Assembly: GCF_002002735.1 (NCBI RefSeq)
Contig: NZ_MUNY01000064.1
Span: 1 to 50,306, forward strand
DNA from: Algoriphagus sp. A40
GTDB taxonomy: Bacteria > Bacteroidota > Bacteroidia > Cytophagales > Cyclobacteriaceae
Length of the DNA stretch: 50,306 bases
Direction: 5' to 3'
The stretch's first letter is position 1, and each line of letters begins with the position of its first letter. Below, in pieces: positions 18,242-25,913 of the stretch. The notes under the pieces were generated by a model. It was not told the DNA's origin, made no database searches, and saw nothing but the letters and a program-made list of their open reading frames with translations. A program made the position numbers and the translations under genes.

Positions 18242-20157
18242 ATTTTAAAGCGTTGATTTTAGCCTGTTTCTGCCTCTTTCTTCACTTCCATTCTTTTGGT
18301 CAGGAAAGTGCATTGAAAAATGCGGAACTGGAAAACTTCCTTTTGATCACAGATCAGGATGCCTACCTCAGCGGTGACCGGGTTTGGTTTGCTGCCAAGC
18401 TTCTCAAAAACCATGAAACCTACCGCTACAGCAAGCTGGCTTACATTGCTGTTTTGGATGGTTCAGGTAAGCCGATCCATCAGGAAAAAATGCTTCTGAC
18501 TGGTCAGGACATGGTATATGGGGATTTGTTTATACCTGAAACGAGCCAAAGCGGAGTATTTTCCATTGTGGTTTATTCCAAATGGATGTCTAATTTTCAG
18601 GATTTTCCCATTGCGAAAAAGGAATTTCTGGTAGCGAATCCCAATTCCCCGAAACCTGAAGGAGAGCCGGCTTTGTTTTGGGAGCAAATTCCCTTTGAGA
18701 ATGCTCCTGTCAGTTTCTATCACACCTCAGACCGGCCGGAAGTAGTTGAAATTCAGGACAAATCCGGGAAGACACTTGAAGTCATGGAAGCAGTGGCACC
18801 GATGCAAAAGACCCTCTCCAAAGTCAAATTGTCAGAAGGTTACCGATTGCTGTTTAGAAACACCGAATACTCCATTGAGCCGGAGAAATGGTATTGGGAT
18901 CCGGCTGAATTTTCTCTGTCTTCCAATTTGGGTCAGAGAGATTACAGGGTAGTCACCCACTCGGATTGGGATATTTTGGAGGAGGTCAGAGTAAATGGAC
19001 CGAAGACATTGCTCAAAAAGGACTTGTATCAAAACCTGAATTCCTTCCAGATCTCTGTGGTCAAAGGATCCGGTGAACTGATCTGGAGCTATCAAGTGCA
19101 GCTGGCAGCCAGGAATTCAGGACAAATGCAAATTAGCTCGAAAGGAAAAACCGGGGAAGAGTTACAGCTTGATCTGTTTGGGTTTACAGCGCAATTTGAC
19201 AACGGGATCGTGTTGGCAAGCGAAGAGGAAGATGCCCAAATCACGGATTTTGTGGAAATCTTAAACCATCCCAATTGGAAAAACCTAAGCGGAGGAAATA
19301 AAGAATCCAATTTGATCTCTGCCTTGGGAAAAGAGGTGGAAAGCCCGCTTTTGCTCAAGGACTACAGTCCGATGTTTGATTACAAAGTATGGTCGACAGA
19401 TATCCATTCCCGTTTCAAAAGTTCGGTTCAGCCTTCAGATTTCACCTTTACAGTTTCTGAGCAGGTTTTGGAACAGTTGATCAACCGCAAGGTGTATCGG
19501 GATCATTTTGAAATCTCCGAGGAAGTGGTGGAGCTCCAATCGCCATTCACGGCGGACAGAGTGTATTACCTTCAGGACTACGGGGAATTCCCGGATTTGG
19601 AATCCCTGATCAAAGAAATTGTGCCTCAGGTCCGTCTAAAAAAGACATCAAACGGAACCGGAAAGGTAATCTTCATCGCCAATACGGACAATGAAAATGT
19701 GAAATTCAACAAGAAGCCTTTGATTTTGGTTGACTTCTATCGGCCCTTGTCCCTGGAGGAAGTTTGGAAATTGGATATTCTTTCCCTGGACCGAATCGAG
19801 TTGTATTATCATCGCTCCACTGTGGAATCTACCAATTTGGGTGAATCAGTCGGGGACGGTCTGATCGTTTTTTACACCAAAAACAACGAGTACTTTCTGA
19901 AAAACAACCTACCCAAAGAAAGGTATTTCCTATCAGATGTGAGCGTGCCAAGGCGACCGGATTATTCCGGCACCAATTCCAAGGTAATCAGTGCTAATCC
20001 GTTGCAGTTTTTGGAATCAGGCTTAACTTTTAATCGGGGAAGAAGCAAATCCGGAAACCTGCTTTTTGATACTGCAGGCAATTGGTTGGTGGAGGCTTGG
20101 CTTTTCGGGAATTCTGAATTTGAAAGGATTCAAAAGAGGGTGGAGATAGATCCATGA
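18238..20157 (+). CDS. Secreted MG2-like (macroglobulin-type) protein
   Basis: 639 residues with an N-terminal signal (ends HSFGQ). Residues 30-130 match the start of an MG2-like beta-sandwich as found in alpha-2-macroglobulins and many Bacteroidota exported proteins (FLLITDQDAYLSGDRVWFAAKL). The rest is beta-rich without a thioester motif that I can see. Last gene of the TonB receptor/DUF4249 operon. Such genes regularly close these operons in Bacteroidota, suggesting a structural or ligand-handling role at the cell envelope. No enzymatic motif is visible. The operon seems to end here: 155 nt without a gene follow, and base composition shifts to AT-rich. Confidence 0.75.
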   Translation: MNFKALILACFCLFLHFHSFGQESALKNAELENFLLITDQDAYLSGDRVWFAAKLLKNHETYRYSKLAYIAVLDGSGKPIHQEKMLLTGQDMVYGDLFIPETSQSGVFSIVVYSKWMSNFQDFPIAKKEFLVANPNSPKPEGEPALFWEQIPFENAPVSFYHTSDRPEVVEIQDKSGKTLEVMEAVAPMQKTLSKVKLSEGYRLLFRNTEYSIEPEKWYWDPAEFSLSSNLGQRDYRVVTHSDWDILEEVRVNGPKTLLKKDLYQNLNSFQISVVKGSGELIWSYQVQLAARNSGQMQISSKGKTGEELQLDLFGFTAQFDNGIVLASEEEDAQITDFVEILNHPNWKNLSGGNKESNLISALGKEVESPLLLKDYSPMFDYKVWSTDIHSRFKSSVQPSDFTFTVSEQVLEQLINRKVYRDHFEISEEVVELQSPFTADRVYYLQDYGEFPDLESLIKEIVPQVRLKKTSNGTGKVIFIANTDNENVKFNKKPLILVDFYRPLSLEEVWKLDILSLDRIELYYHRSTVESTNLGESVGDGLIVFYTKNNEYFLKNNLPKERYFLSDVSVPRRPDYSGTNSKVISANPLQFLESGLTFNRGRSKSGNLLFDTAGNWLVEAWLFGNSEFERIQKRVEIDP

Positions 20158-20175
20158 AAAGTGGAAGCTCAATTG

Positions 20176-20200
20176 CAAATTGGTAAGGATATTTGGGTGG
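20176..20200 (+). repeat. Diverged direct repeat, left copy
   Basis: 25 nt that recur at 21073-21097 in the same orientation with 22 of 25 bases identical (core GTAAGGATATT). The two copies flank the small AT-rich lipoprotein gene 20313-20903. Confidence 0.5.
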
Positions 20201-20312
20201 AATTGTAAACTCGGCCAGTGCCCAATTGAATTATCTGGACACGTTGGGTCTTTCATGTTTGGCAAACTTTACCAACTTTTCAATCAAAATAATTAAGTAA
20301 GATAACTTTCCG

Positions 20313-20903
20313 ATGAAGCGATTTTTAGCAATAGCTCTATGTTTAGTGTCATGTCAAGTAGATTCTGGACATTTGTCAGAAGCAAATGATTACTTCGTCG
20401 AATATTTACTTACACATGAGATTGCTTATTTAGACAGTAGTTATCAATATTTGAGGTCAGAAGGATATTTAAATGGCGAAAAGCTGGACCATCAAAATAT
20501 TGATTTAATTACCTCTGTATTATTGTACACGAAGAAATATGATGAATTGGAAGGATTGCTTAAAGCTGACAATAAGTTAGAAGGTTATAAAAAAGACTTC
20601 ACATTGAATCTTACACTTGCGTTGAAAACTTATAAAGAAGATAGTGTTGAATCAAGAGGCTATATATTAGCAAATTTGAAAATGGTGAAAAATGAAATAG
20701 CTTCTAATCCACATGATTCGGTATTATGGGTTAACTATTTTGCCACGAGGATATATTTGGATGGAAAGGAACAGACTATACAAGAAGTAGATAGTCTTAA
20801 ATCAATTAGCAAAACTTTTTCAGATTCCTTTTACGAAAATACTTTGATTGATTTTATTGAGGAGTATCCAAAAGAACTGATGTTTGATAAGATAGAATAT
20901 TAA
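20313..20903 (+). CDS. Hypothetical small lipoprotein
   Basis: A 196-residue protein, not recognised. The N-terminus MKRFLAIALCLVSC gives a lipobox with C14. The rest is charged, mostly helical and TPR-like in feel (repeated LxxxY/EY and leucine-rich helices), but with no confident motif. It is clearly more AT-rich in codon usage than the TonB operon before it. It stands alone, flanked by the two copies of a 25-nt diverged direct repeat, which suggests insertion by transfer. A real gene is likely because the frame is long, the codon pattern is coherent and the lipobox is good. The function is unknown. Confidence 0.65.
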   Translation: MKRFLAIALCLVSCQVDSGHLSEANDYFVEYLLTHEIAYLDSSYQYLRSEGYLNGEKLDHQNIDLITSVLLYTKKYDELEGLLKADNKLEGYKKDFTLNLTLALKTYKEDSVESRGYILANLKMVKNEIASNPHDSVLWVNYFATRIYLDGKEQTIQEVDSLKSISKTFSDSFYENTLIDFIEEYPKELMFDKIEY

Positions 20904-21072
20904 CTTTCGAGAACATAATAAACCTTCTTGGAAGCCTTTGGCATTGTCCTCCCTATGGGTGAAAATGGACTTGATTAGGACTAGATCTAAGTTGTAACTG
21001 CACTTTTAAGTAAATCCAAATTTGTAATTTGCTTAACGTGATGATTTATATCCTATTCAGTTCATCTAATTT

Positions 21073-21097
21073 CAAATTTGTAAGGATATTAGGGTAG
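21073..21097 (+). repeat. Diverged direct repeat, right copy
   Basis: The partner of 20176-20200, with mismatches at three positions. It lies directly upstream of the structured block. Confidence 0.5.
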
Positions 21098-21108
21098 GAC
21101 TAGGCGTT

Positions 21109-21232
21109 AAGGAATCTTCCTGTGGAAGATTTTAGCCTTGGGCCGGGAAGTAGGGGAGGCAAACTTCACCCGGCTCCAAATTGAACTTCAAAGGCGCTGA
21201 GAAGGAACTAAGGCTAGTGGTGGAATTTCCAC
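21109..21232 (+). ncRNA. Candidate structured RNA (unidentified)
   Basis: Several helices can be drawn. An 8-bp hairpin (21113-21120 with 21124-21131, 3-nt loop) is followed by four T. A 7-bp helix 21133-21139 with 21210-21216 encloses a GC-rich hairpin 21142-21150 with 21164-21174 (9 pairs, 2-nt bulge). A short hairpin 21220-21224 with 21228-21232 follows. This density of pairing with no ORF suggests a small RNA, a leader element of the downstream genes, or an end of a decayed mobile element. I do not recognise a known family, and the strand is uncertain. Confidence 0.35.
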
Positions 21233-21360
21233 ACATGCTACCACGTCACCAAAGCAATCGCAAGAGCCTGCCTGCATCAATAATCATGTTTTTCGTGACG
21301 GATATCCCGAAAAGTCAACAATAGAGATGCACTTCATTCTATTTTGCAATCAAAAAATCT

Positions 21361-22014
21361 ATGCGTACAACCTTTTTCCTTGCTGCGATTCTGTTTTTCT
21401 ATCAGATTTCTCAGGGGCAATCCTTGCGAAGTGACGAACGCATCGATAAACCAGTTCACTTCCGTCTTGCTTACATGGGTACTTTAAGTTATCCCGGAGT
21501 GAAAGCCGGGGTTGAGTATCCAATACTAACAAAACATTATTTGAATCTAGTAGATTCACTTTTTGTTCTCACAAAAACGAAACAAAGAAGCTTAACCTTA
21601 AATCTGGGATGGTATCATCACAAAACTTTTCATAGCAATTATATTCTGACTGTCGGTTACTTATGGCGAAGAACCAACAAAGGAGGTTGGTTCGCTGACA
21701 TAGAGCCACAGCTGGGAATAAGCAGAACATTTATTGACGGTACTGTTTATTCGGTTGATCCGAACAATGTGGTAAACAAAATACAATTAGCGGGGGATTG
21801 GTTTCTTGCATCCCAGCTATCATTTTCTGTTGGCAAAGAATTACTACTTGCAAAAAATGAGGTGCCCATTAAAATCTACTTACGCCCTACATTAATACTA
21901 TTAACACCGTACAACAACTTCATTTATGTAAGACCATCGGTGGAAATTGGAGCAATTTATGACTTCAAAGGTTTATGGAAAGTAAGGTCAACGGATACAA
22001 AAATATTTAAATAG
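21361..22014 (+). CDS. Putative outer-membrane beta-barrel protein
   Basis: 217 residues with a signal peptide (about 1-20, ending QISQGQS) and alternating amphipathic beta-strands (for example LTLNLGWYHHKTF, YILTVGYLWRR, IYLRPTLILL), typical of small outer-membrane barrels. No known domain is recognised. It lies 9 nt upstream of the alpha/beta hydrolase and is probably co-transcribed with it and the two-component genes. Codon usage is AT-rich like that of its downstream neighbours. A barrel fold is inferred from the pattern only; it could be a periplasmic beta protein. Confidence 0.6.
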   Translation: MRTTFFLAAILFFYQISQGQSLRSDERIDKPVHFRLAYMGTLSYPGVKAGVEYPILTKHYLNLVDSLFVLTKTKQRSLTLNLGWYHHKTFHSNYILTVGYLWRRTNKGGWFADIEPQLGISRTFIDGTVYSVDPNNVVNKIQLAGDWFLASQLSFSVGKELLLAKNEVPIKIYLRPTLILLTPYNNFIYVRPSVEIGAIYDFKGLWKVRSTDTKIFK

Positions 22015-22023
22015 ATAAAAACA

Positions 22024-23091
22024 ATGAGAGGTTACATTAAACGGATATACAAGTCAATAATCTTAGTCGTGGTTACTGCCACCATCCCGATAATTGGCTG
22101 TCAACAAGAAGAAATCCCCTTTTCAAAAAACGAAAATGAAACTTTTTATGTCGAGCACCTAGATTCGAAGTTGCGTGTGCAAATGAGGGGCAATACGCTT
22201 TCGGACAAAATAGTTTTAACAGTTCATGGAGGCCCAGGTGGATCTTCATATTACCTTAGTTACCTTGATGAAATGAAGGAGCTTGAGCAAGACTATGCCA
22301 TTGCCTATTGGGATCAGCCAATGGCGGGCAGTAGTCAGGGAAACAATGTTGGGTTTAAAGTAGATGACATCGCTGAAGGCCTTCGCAAAATTATCGTCAC
22401 GCTGAAGAACAGGTATGGGAATTCAAAAAAAGTAATTTTGTATTCCGAGAGTTGGGGTGGAATTATTAGTACAGCATTTCTTACTAAAGGCAACAACCAA
22501 CTTTTAGTGAATGGCTGGATTAATTCCGATGGACCTCACGACTTTAACTTGATGGACAGAGAAATTGTAAAAATGGCGATTCATGTAGGTAGTGAAGAAA
22601 TCGCTAAAGGAAACAATGTGGAAACATGGTCACCCATAATTGAATATTGCGAACAACACAATCCATGTTGCAATACTTACGAAGAATCACAAAAACTCAA
22701 TGAGCTTTTAGGCGATGCTGAATACCTTATCGATACGGTCGTGCAGGTTGAATTTAATACAATCGATATCTTTTGGAGTGAGATGCTTGATAATAATGCC
22801 CCCTTCACCGCGTCAGGGTTTAATCTTTTTTCAAATAATATTAATGGAGTAGAGAAAGATGCCTGGAGTAAGGATTATACCAAAGCAGTTGCTGGTATTA
22901 AGGTACCACTTTTACTATTGTGGGGAAAGTATGATTTCATAGTTCCTCCAGCAGTGGCTGATAGTTTGTTGAGCAATGTTCAATCGGCTAAAAAGCAATT
23001 GGTGTTATTGGAAAGAAGCGGACATAATGGCTTTTTACAAGAACCTCAACTATATTGGCCTGCGATGAAGGAATTCTTAAACGAGCTATGA
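22024..23091 (+). CDS. Alpha/beta hydrolase lipoprotein (proline-iminopeptidase-like)
   Basis: 355 residues. The N-terminus is hydrophobic with a likely lipobox IIGC (C26), so it is probably anchored in the envelope. It shows the oxyanion loop HGGPGG (68-73), the WDQPMAGSS segment, the nucleophile S143 in SESWGG, the acid D304 (GKYDFIVP) and H334 (SGHNGF). The layout resembles proline iminopeptidase/S33 hydrolases, but the first Gly of the GxSxG elbow is replaced by Ser141. The stop overlaps the start of the histidine kinase by 4 nt (ATGA), which implies coupled translation. The gene may therefore make or destroy a ligand of that kinase (inference). Substrate unknown. Confidence 0.85.
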   Translation: MRGYIKRIYKSIILVVVTATIPIIGCQQEEIPFSKNENETFYVEHLDSKLRVQMRGNTLSDKIVLTVHGGPGGSSYYLSYLDEMKELEQDYAIAYWDQPMAGSSQGNNVGFKVDDIAEGLRKIIVTLKNRYGNSKKVILYSESWGGIISTAFLTKGNNQLLVNGWINSDGPHDFNLMDREIVKMAIHVGSEEIAKGNNVETWSPIIEYCEQHNPCCNTYEESQKLNELLGDAEYLIDTVVQVEFNTIDIFWSEMLDNNAPFTASGFNLFSNNINGVEKDAWSKDYTKAVAGIKVPLLLLWGKYDFIVPPAVADSLLSNVQSAKKQLVLLERSGHNGFLQEPQLYWPAMKEFLNEL

Positions 23092-24113
23092 CACGGTTGA
23101 GCGACTACTTCAAATTCCAACTCTCTTTCTGGACTATCTTACCTCTATTTTATGCTTTGAAAGAGCGAGATCTTTCATGGAAGTGGGCTCTTATTCAATT
23201 TTTAGTTTTCTCTATCGCAGGTTTTTCAATCACGCATTTTTATCGCAACAGTATAAATAGACAAGAGTTTCCTTATGACAACTCCCTAATAGTTGGTTGG
23301 CGAATAGTAAGCACACTTTGCCTGTTAAGTTTGGCTGTTGTAGCTTATGATTTTACTGTAGATCAATATTATTACAAGAAGGGTTTTAACCAGGATGAAC
23401 TATATTATCTTACGTTGGCCGGATATTATCTTGATGGGTTTGTCATCTTTTTACCTTGGTTTTTGATTTTTCACTTGTACAAATACGGAAAAACAATTGG
23501 CCAACTGAATACCTTGCATATCCAACAAAAGGTGGAATTGCAACAGGCACAACTTCATGTTGTTTTAAACAAGCTTAATCCTCACTTTTTGTTTAACACG
23601 CTAAACACTATTCGTTGGTTAATTTCAAAGGATAAAGAAGTAGCACGCCAAGCATTGAATGAACTTTCGGAGATAATGAGGTATTCCACCCGACAGACCT
23701 CGTCTTCGTTAGTTACGCTTGAAGAGGAACTATTAATTGTAGAAAAGTATCTTAAAATTGAGCATTGGCGATTTGATGATAATTTGGATTATGAATTAGT
23801 ATGCCCGGCTCAGCTATTAGCCAAGCGGATTGCACCTTTTCTGATTCTGAACCTTGTAGAGAATGCTGTGAAGCACGGAATAAGCCAACACTTAAATGGA
23901 GGTATAGTGGAGATCAGAATTTTTGAGTATGATAATTATTTGAATATTGAGGTATCTAATCCAGGCAAAATCGCTGACCTTCAATCGGGCTTCGGACTAA
24001 CAAGCGTGAGCAAGCTATTGAAAATATTGTTCGGAAAAGACTCTAACATATCGATTGAACAACGTGGCGACAAAGTAATTACAGCTATTAAATTGCGCGA
24101 CCATGCCCTTTAA
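23088..24113 (+). CDS. LytS/YehU-type sensor histidine kinase
   Basis: A 341-residue inner-membrane kinase. About four membrane helices lie between residues 12 and 131. A short coiled linker follows, then the His_kinase box with phospho-acceptor H166 in NPHFLFN, and a HATPase domain with the N-box Asn N259 (LVENAVKHG) and GFGL (301-304). I chose the ATG at 23088, which overlaps the hydrolase stop, over an upstream TTG inside the hydrolase gene. It overlaps the LytTR regulator gene by 11 nt. Kinases of this type pair with LytTR regulators in Bacteroidota, and the partner is directly downstream. The small membrane sensor has no extracytoplasmic domain, so the signal probably acts in or near the membrane. 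Confidence 0.92.
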   Translation: MTRLSDYFKFQLSFWTILPLFYALKERDLSWKWALIQFLVFSIAGFSITHFYRNSINRQEFPYDNSLIVGWRIVSTLCLLSLAVVAYDFTVDQYYYKKGFNQDELYYLTLAGYYLDGFVIFLPWFLIFHLYKYGKTIGQLNTLHIQQKVELQQAQLHVVLNKLNPHFLFNTLNTIRWLISKDKEVARQALNELSEIMRYSTRQTSSSLVTLEEELLIVEKYLKIEHWRFDDNLDYELVCPAQLLAKRIAPFLILNLVENAVKHGISQHLNGGIVEIRIFEYDNYLNIEVSNPGKIADLQSGFGLTSVSKLLKILFGKDSNISIEQRGDKVITAIKLRDHAL

Positions 24114-24840
24114 AATTTCTACCATTGTCATTGATGATGAAAGGCCAGCCCGTGAGGAAATCATTAACTTGCTAAGCGAGTATAAGGACATTGAGATTCT
24201 TGCGGTTTGTAGGAATGCCCTTGAAGCTAAAATAGAAATCGAGAAGCGAAGTCCGGACGTAATTTTTCTGGACATCAACATGCCAAAAAGAAATGGTTTT
24301 GATTTATTGGCCGACCTGAAGATAATACCGCAAACCGTTTTTGTAACTGCTTATGATGAGTTTGCGGTTAAAGCCTTTGAAGAAAATGCACTTGATTATT
24401 TGCTCAAGCCTGTTATGAAGGAAAGGTTGGACAAAACAATTAGAAAACTTCGGCAAATCTTCTTTATCAACAAGCCATCGGAAAATACGTTATTTAAAAA
24501 TTTATTTATTCGCGATAAGGGTGATTTCTATATTGTCAAACTCAGCGAAGTGTTTCTGATTGAATCATGCGGCAACTTCATAAAGATTCATTTTGGAAGA
24601 GACAAAACTGTACTGCAGCCATATACATTAAAAGAGGCCTCATTTTTTCTTCAGAAATCTTCTTTCATAAGGATCAATAACAAGCAAATCCTCAATATTG
24701 ACTATGTCGACAAGTTTTCTATTGCCACGTCCCGAAGATTAAAAATTATTTTGAAGAATTCGAACGAATCCTTTTTCACATCATCACGTAAATCCGCAGA
24801 GATCCAGAAACAATTGAGAAGTAAGTTGTTGAGCCGTTGA
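24103..24840 (+). CDS. LytTR-family response regulator
   Basis: 245 residues. The receiver domain 1-120 has acidic D11/D12, phospho-acceptor D57 (FLDINMP), T82 and K102 (LLKPV). The C-terminal LytTR DNA-binding domain (about 140-243) shows the characteristic FIRDKGDFYIVKLSEV and SFIRINNKQILN segments. It overlaps the kinase gene by 11 nt, which makes the pair a two-component system. It probably binds direct repeats upstream of its target genes, perhaps upstream of 21361, but I cannot identify a site. It ends the AT-richer stretch; a convergent acidic-protein gene follows. Confidence 0.93.
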   Translation: MPFKISTIVIDDERPAREEIINLLSEYKDIEILAVCRNALEAKIEIEKRSPDVIFLDINMPKRNGFDLLADLKIIPQTVFVTAYDEFAVKAFEENALDYLLKPVMKERLDKTIRKLRQIFFINKPSENTLFKNLFIRDKGDFYIVKLSEVFLIESCGNFIKIHFGRDKTVLQPYTLKEASFFLQKSSFIRINNKQILNIDYVDKFSIATSRRLKIILKNSNESFFTSSRKSAEIQKQLRSKLLSR

Positions 24841-24873
24841 AAGATATGCATCTTACGAAATCGAACACACTTT

Positions 24874-24961
24874 GGCAGGCAGCACAGCCGACCCTTATCC
24901 CCAACTGAGAGTAGAAAGAACATGGTTTGGACGCTGGGCGTGGTTGCTTACCCTGCCTGCC
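24874..24961. repeat. Spaced 9-bp inverted repeat in GC-rich spacer
   Basis: 24874-24882 (GGCAGGCAG) is the exact reverse complement of 24953-24961 (CTGCCTGCC), 70 nt apart, in a spacer between convergent genes. The spacer is visibly richer in GC than the genes on its left. It could be a cassette-like recombination site, a remnant of a mobile element, or a long hairpin terminator; none is demonstrated. Confidence 0.35.
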
Positions 24962-25025
24962 GGCCATTGGTTTGGGTAATTTCCTTGGAGTCAAATTGAT
25001 TGACTTCACTTAATCGATTGATTTT

Positions 25026-25502
25026 TTATCGCCTTGCAAATCCAGAAACCTTGGAGGATTCTGATTCCCTTGAAGGTTCCTTTATTATGTTTCCATCCTC
25101 ATCGGTCAGGTAATACGTGTCCTCTTTAGGTACGATCTTGTCTTCCTCCAGATCCACTTCGGGGGCAGGTTCATCGATAACGGCTCCTTCTTTGTCGTTC
25201 AGATCATTGTCCTCTCTTTTTGGAAATTCTCTGTTGCCGTATTCTTTTTCTGGATCAGAAATTTCATTGTCCCGCCTCTTTGGGTCTAAGATTTCCGGAT
25301 CATTTTCTTCGGCAATGGGATTCTGCTTACTATCCATATTGCTGTCCCGATGGAGAGCTTGAGTAGTTGGAGCCAAATCTTCAGAGAAATACGGACTATC
25401 GAAATCACGCCTCCGATAGAGGTGTCTAGTCGGTACAAGTCGGGACCTGTTGGAGATTTCAACATTGGAGTGTGATTCTGTGTGAGATGGGGTAGTATTC
25501 AT
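25026..25502 (-). CDS. Acidic, disordered hypothetical protein
   Basis: 158 residues, extremely rich in Asp, Glu, Lys, Arg, Ser and Pro, with no hydrophobic core, signal peptide or membrane segment; it is almost certainly disordered in solution. The segment YYLTDEDGNIIKEP near the C-terminus is the only fold-like part. I do not recognise the family. It is a monocistronic gene converging on the LytTR regulator and divergent from the antiporter across 411 nt. A long open plus-strand frame overlaps it, but it lacks a plausible composition. A stress- or surface-associated role would be a guess. Confidence 0.6.
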   Translation of the reverse strand: MNTTPSHTESHSNVEISNRSRLVPTRHLYRRRDFDSPYFSEDLAPTTQALHRDSNMDSKQNPIAEENDPEILDPKRRDNEISDPEKEYGNREFPKREDNDLNDKEGAVIDEPAPEVDLEEDKIVPKEDTYYLTDEDGNIIKEPSRESESSKVSGFARR

Positions 25503-25913
25503 GGTTATTTTATTTGTGGTTCAGTACATAAAATTCAATAGTCAGACCGAAAACACGGTTCATATTCGAATAGGAATATTGTGGGGTAAAATCTTTTTTC
25601 TGCACTATTTTATTTCGAGTAACCCTGCCTGAACTTTATTTACTCTTGAGGTAAAAAGAATTGAACTGAACAGAAAATCCGCAGAATGGGCAATTTGGGT
25701 AACACTTTGACCCACAGGCTTTGGCAAAATCACCTTAAAAAGCTGAACTATTGCCGATTCCAAACTTTCCCAAGTGTTGTAATTGAAGAGAGTATGAAGT
25801 ATTTCTCTTTAATTCAGTTGAAGTCTGAATTAGAAAATAAGCAGCACTTGGTTTGGTTGAAGGTTTAGTTGTGTTTTGAGAAATTGAAAAATTAAGCGTT
25901 ATATCAATTTGAA
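25503..25913. other. 411-bp divergent spacer, no gene supported
   Basis: AT-rich region upstream of both the acidic-protein gene and the antiporter gene. A 10-bp perfect palindrome (TATTCGAATA, 25563-25572) lies inside a larger imperfect inverted repeat 25562-25579 and could be an operator. A 60-codon plus-strand frame at 25686 lacks support. Promoters for both genes are expected here but cannot be placed reliably. Confidence 0.4.

Larger units (their letters stand above)
20904..21360. other. 457-bp spacer without a protein gene
   Basis: No convincing ORF. It contains the right copy of a 25-nt direct repeat (21073-21097) and an RNA-like structured block (about 21109-21232), listed separately. 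The promoter of the outer-membrane protein/hydrolase/kinase/regulator genes is expected in its last 100 nt, but I cannot place it. Confidence 0.5.

Noticed and set aside
21142..21174. Group II intron domain V on the minus strand
   Set aside because: The reverse complement begins with a GAGCCGG-like stem, but the conserved bulge, catalytic triad spacing and tetraloop do not fit, and no intron-encoded protein is present.
24874..24961. Integron-type attC site
   Set aside because: The inverted repeat is suggestive, but the required core sites (RYYYAAC/GTTRRRY) are not found at the ends and no integrase is in the window.
25686..25868. 60-codon plus-strand ORF upstream of the antiporter
   Set aside because: Short, with no signal, domain or codon support, and it overlaps the likely promoter region.
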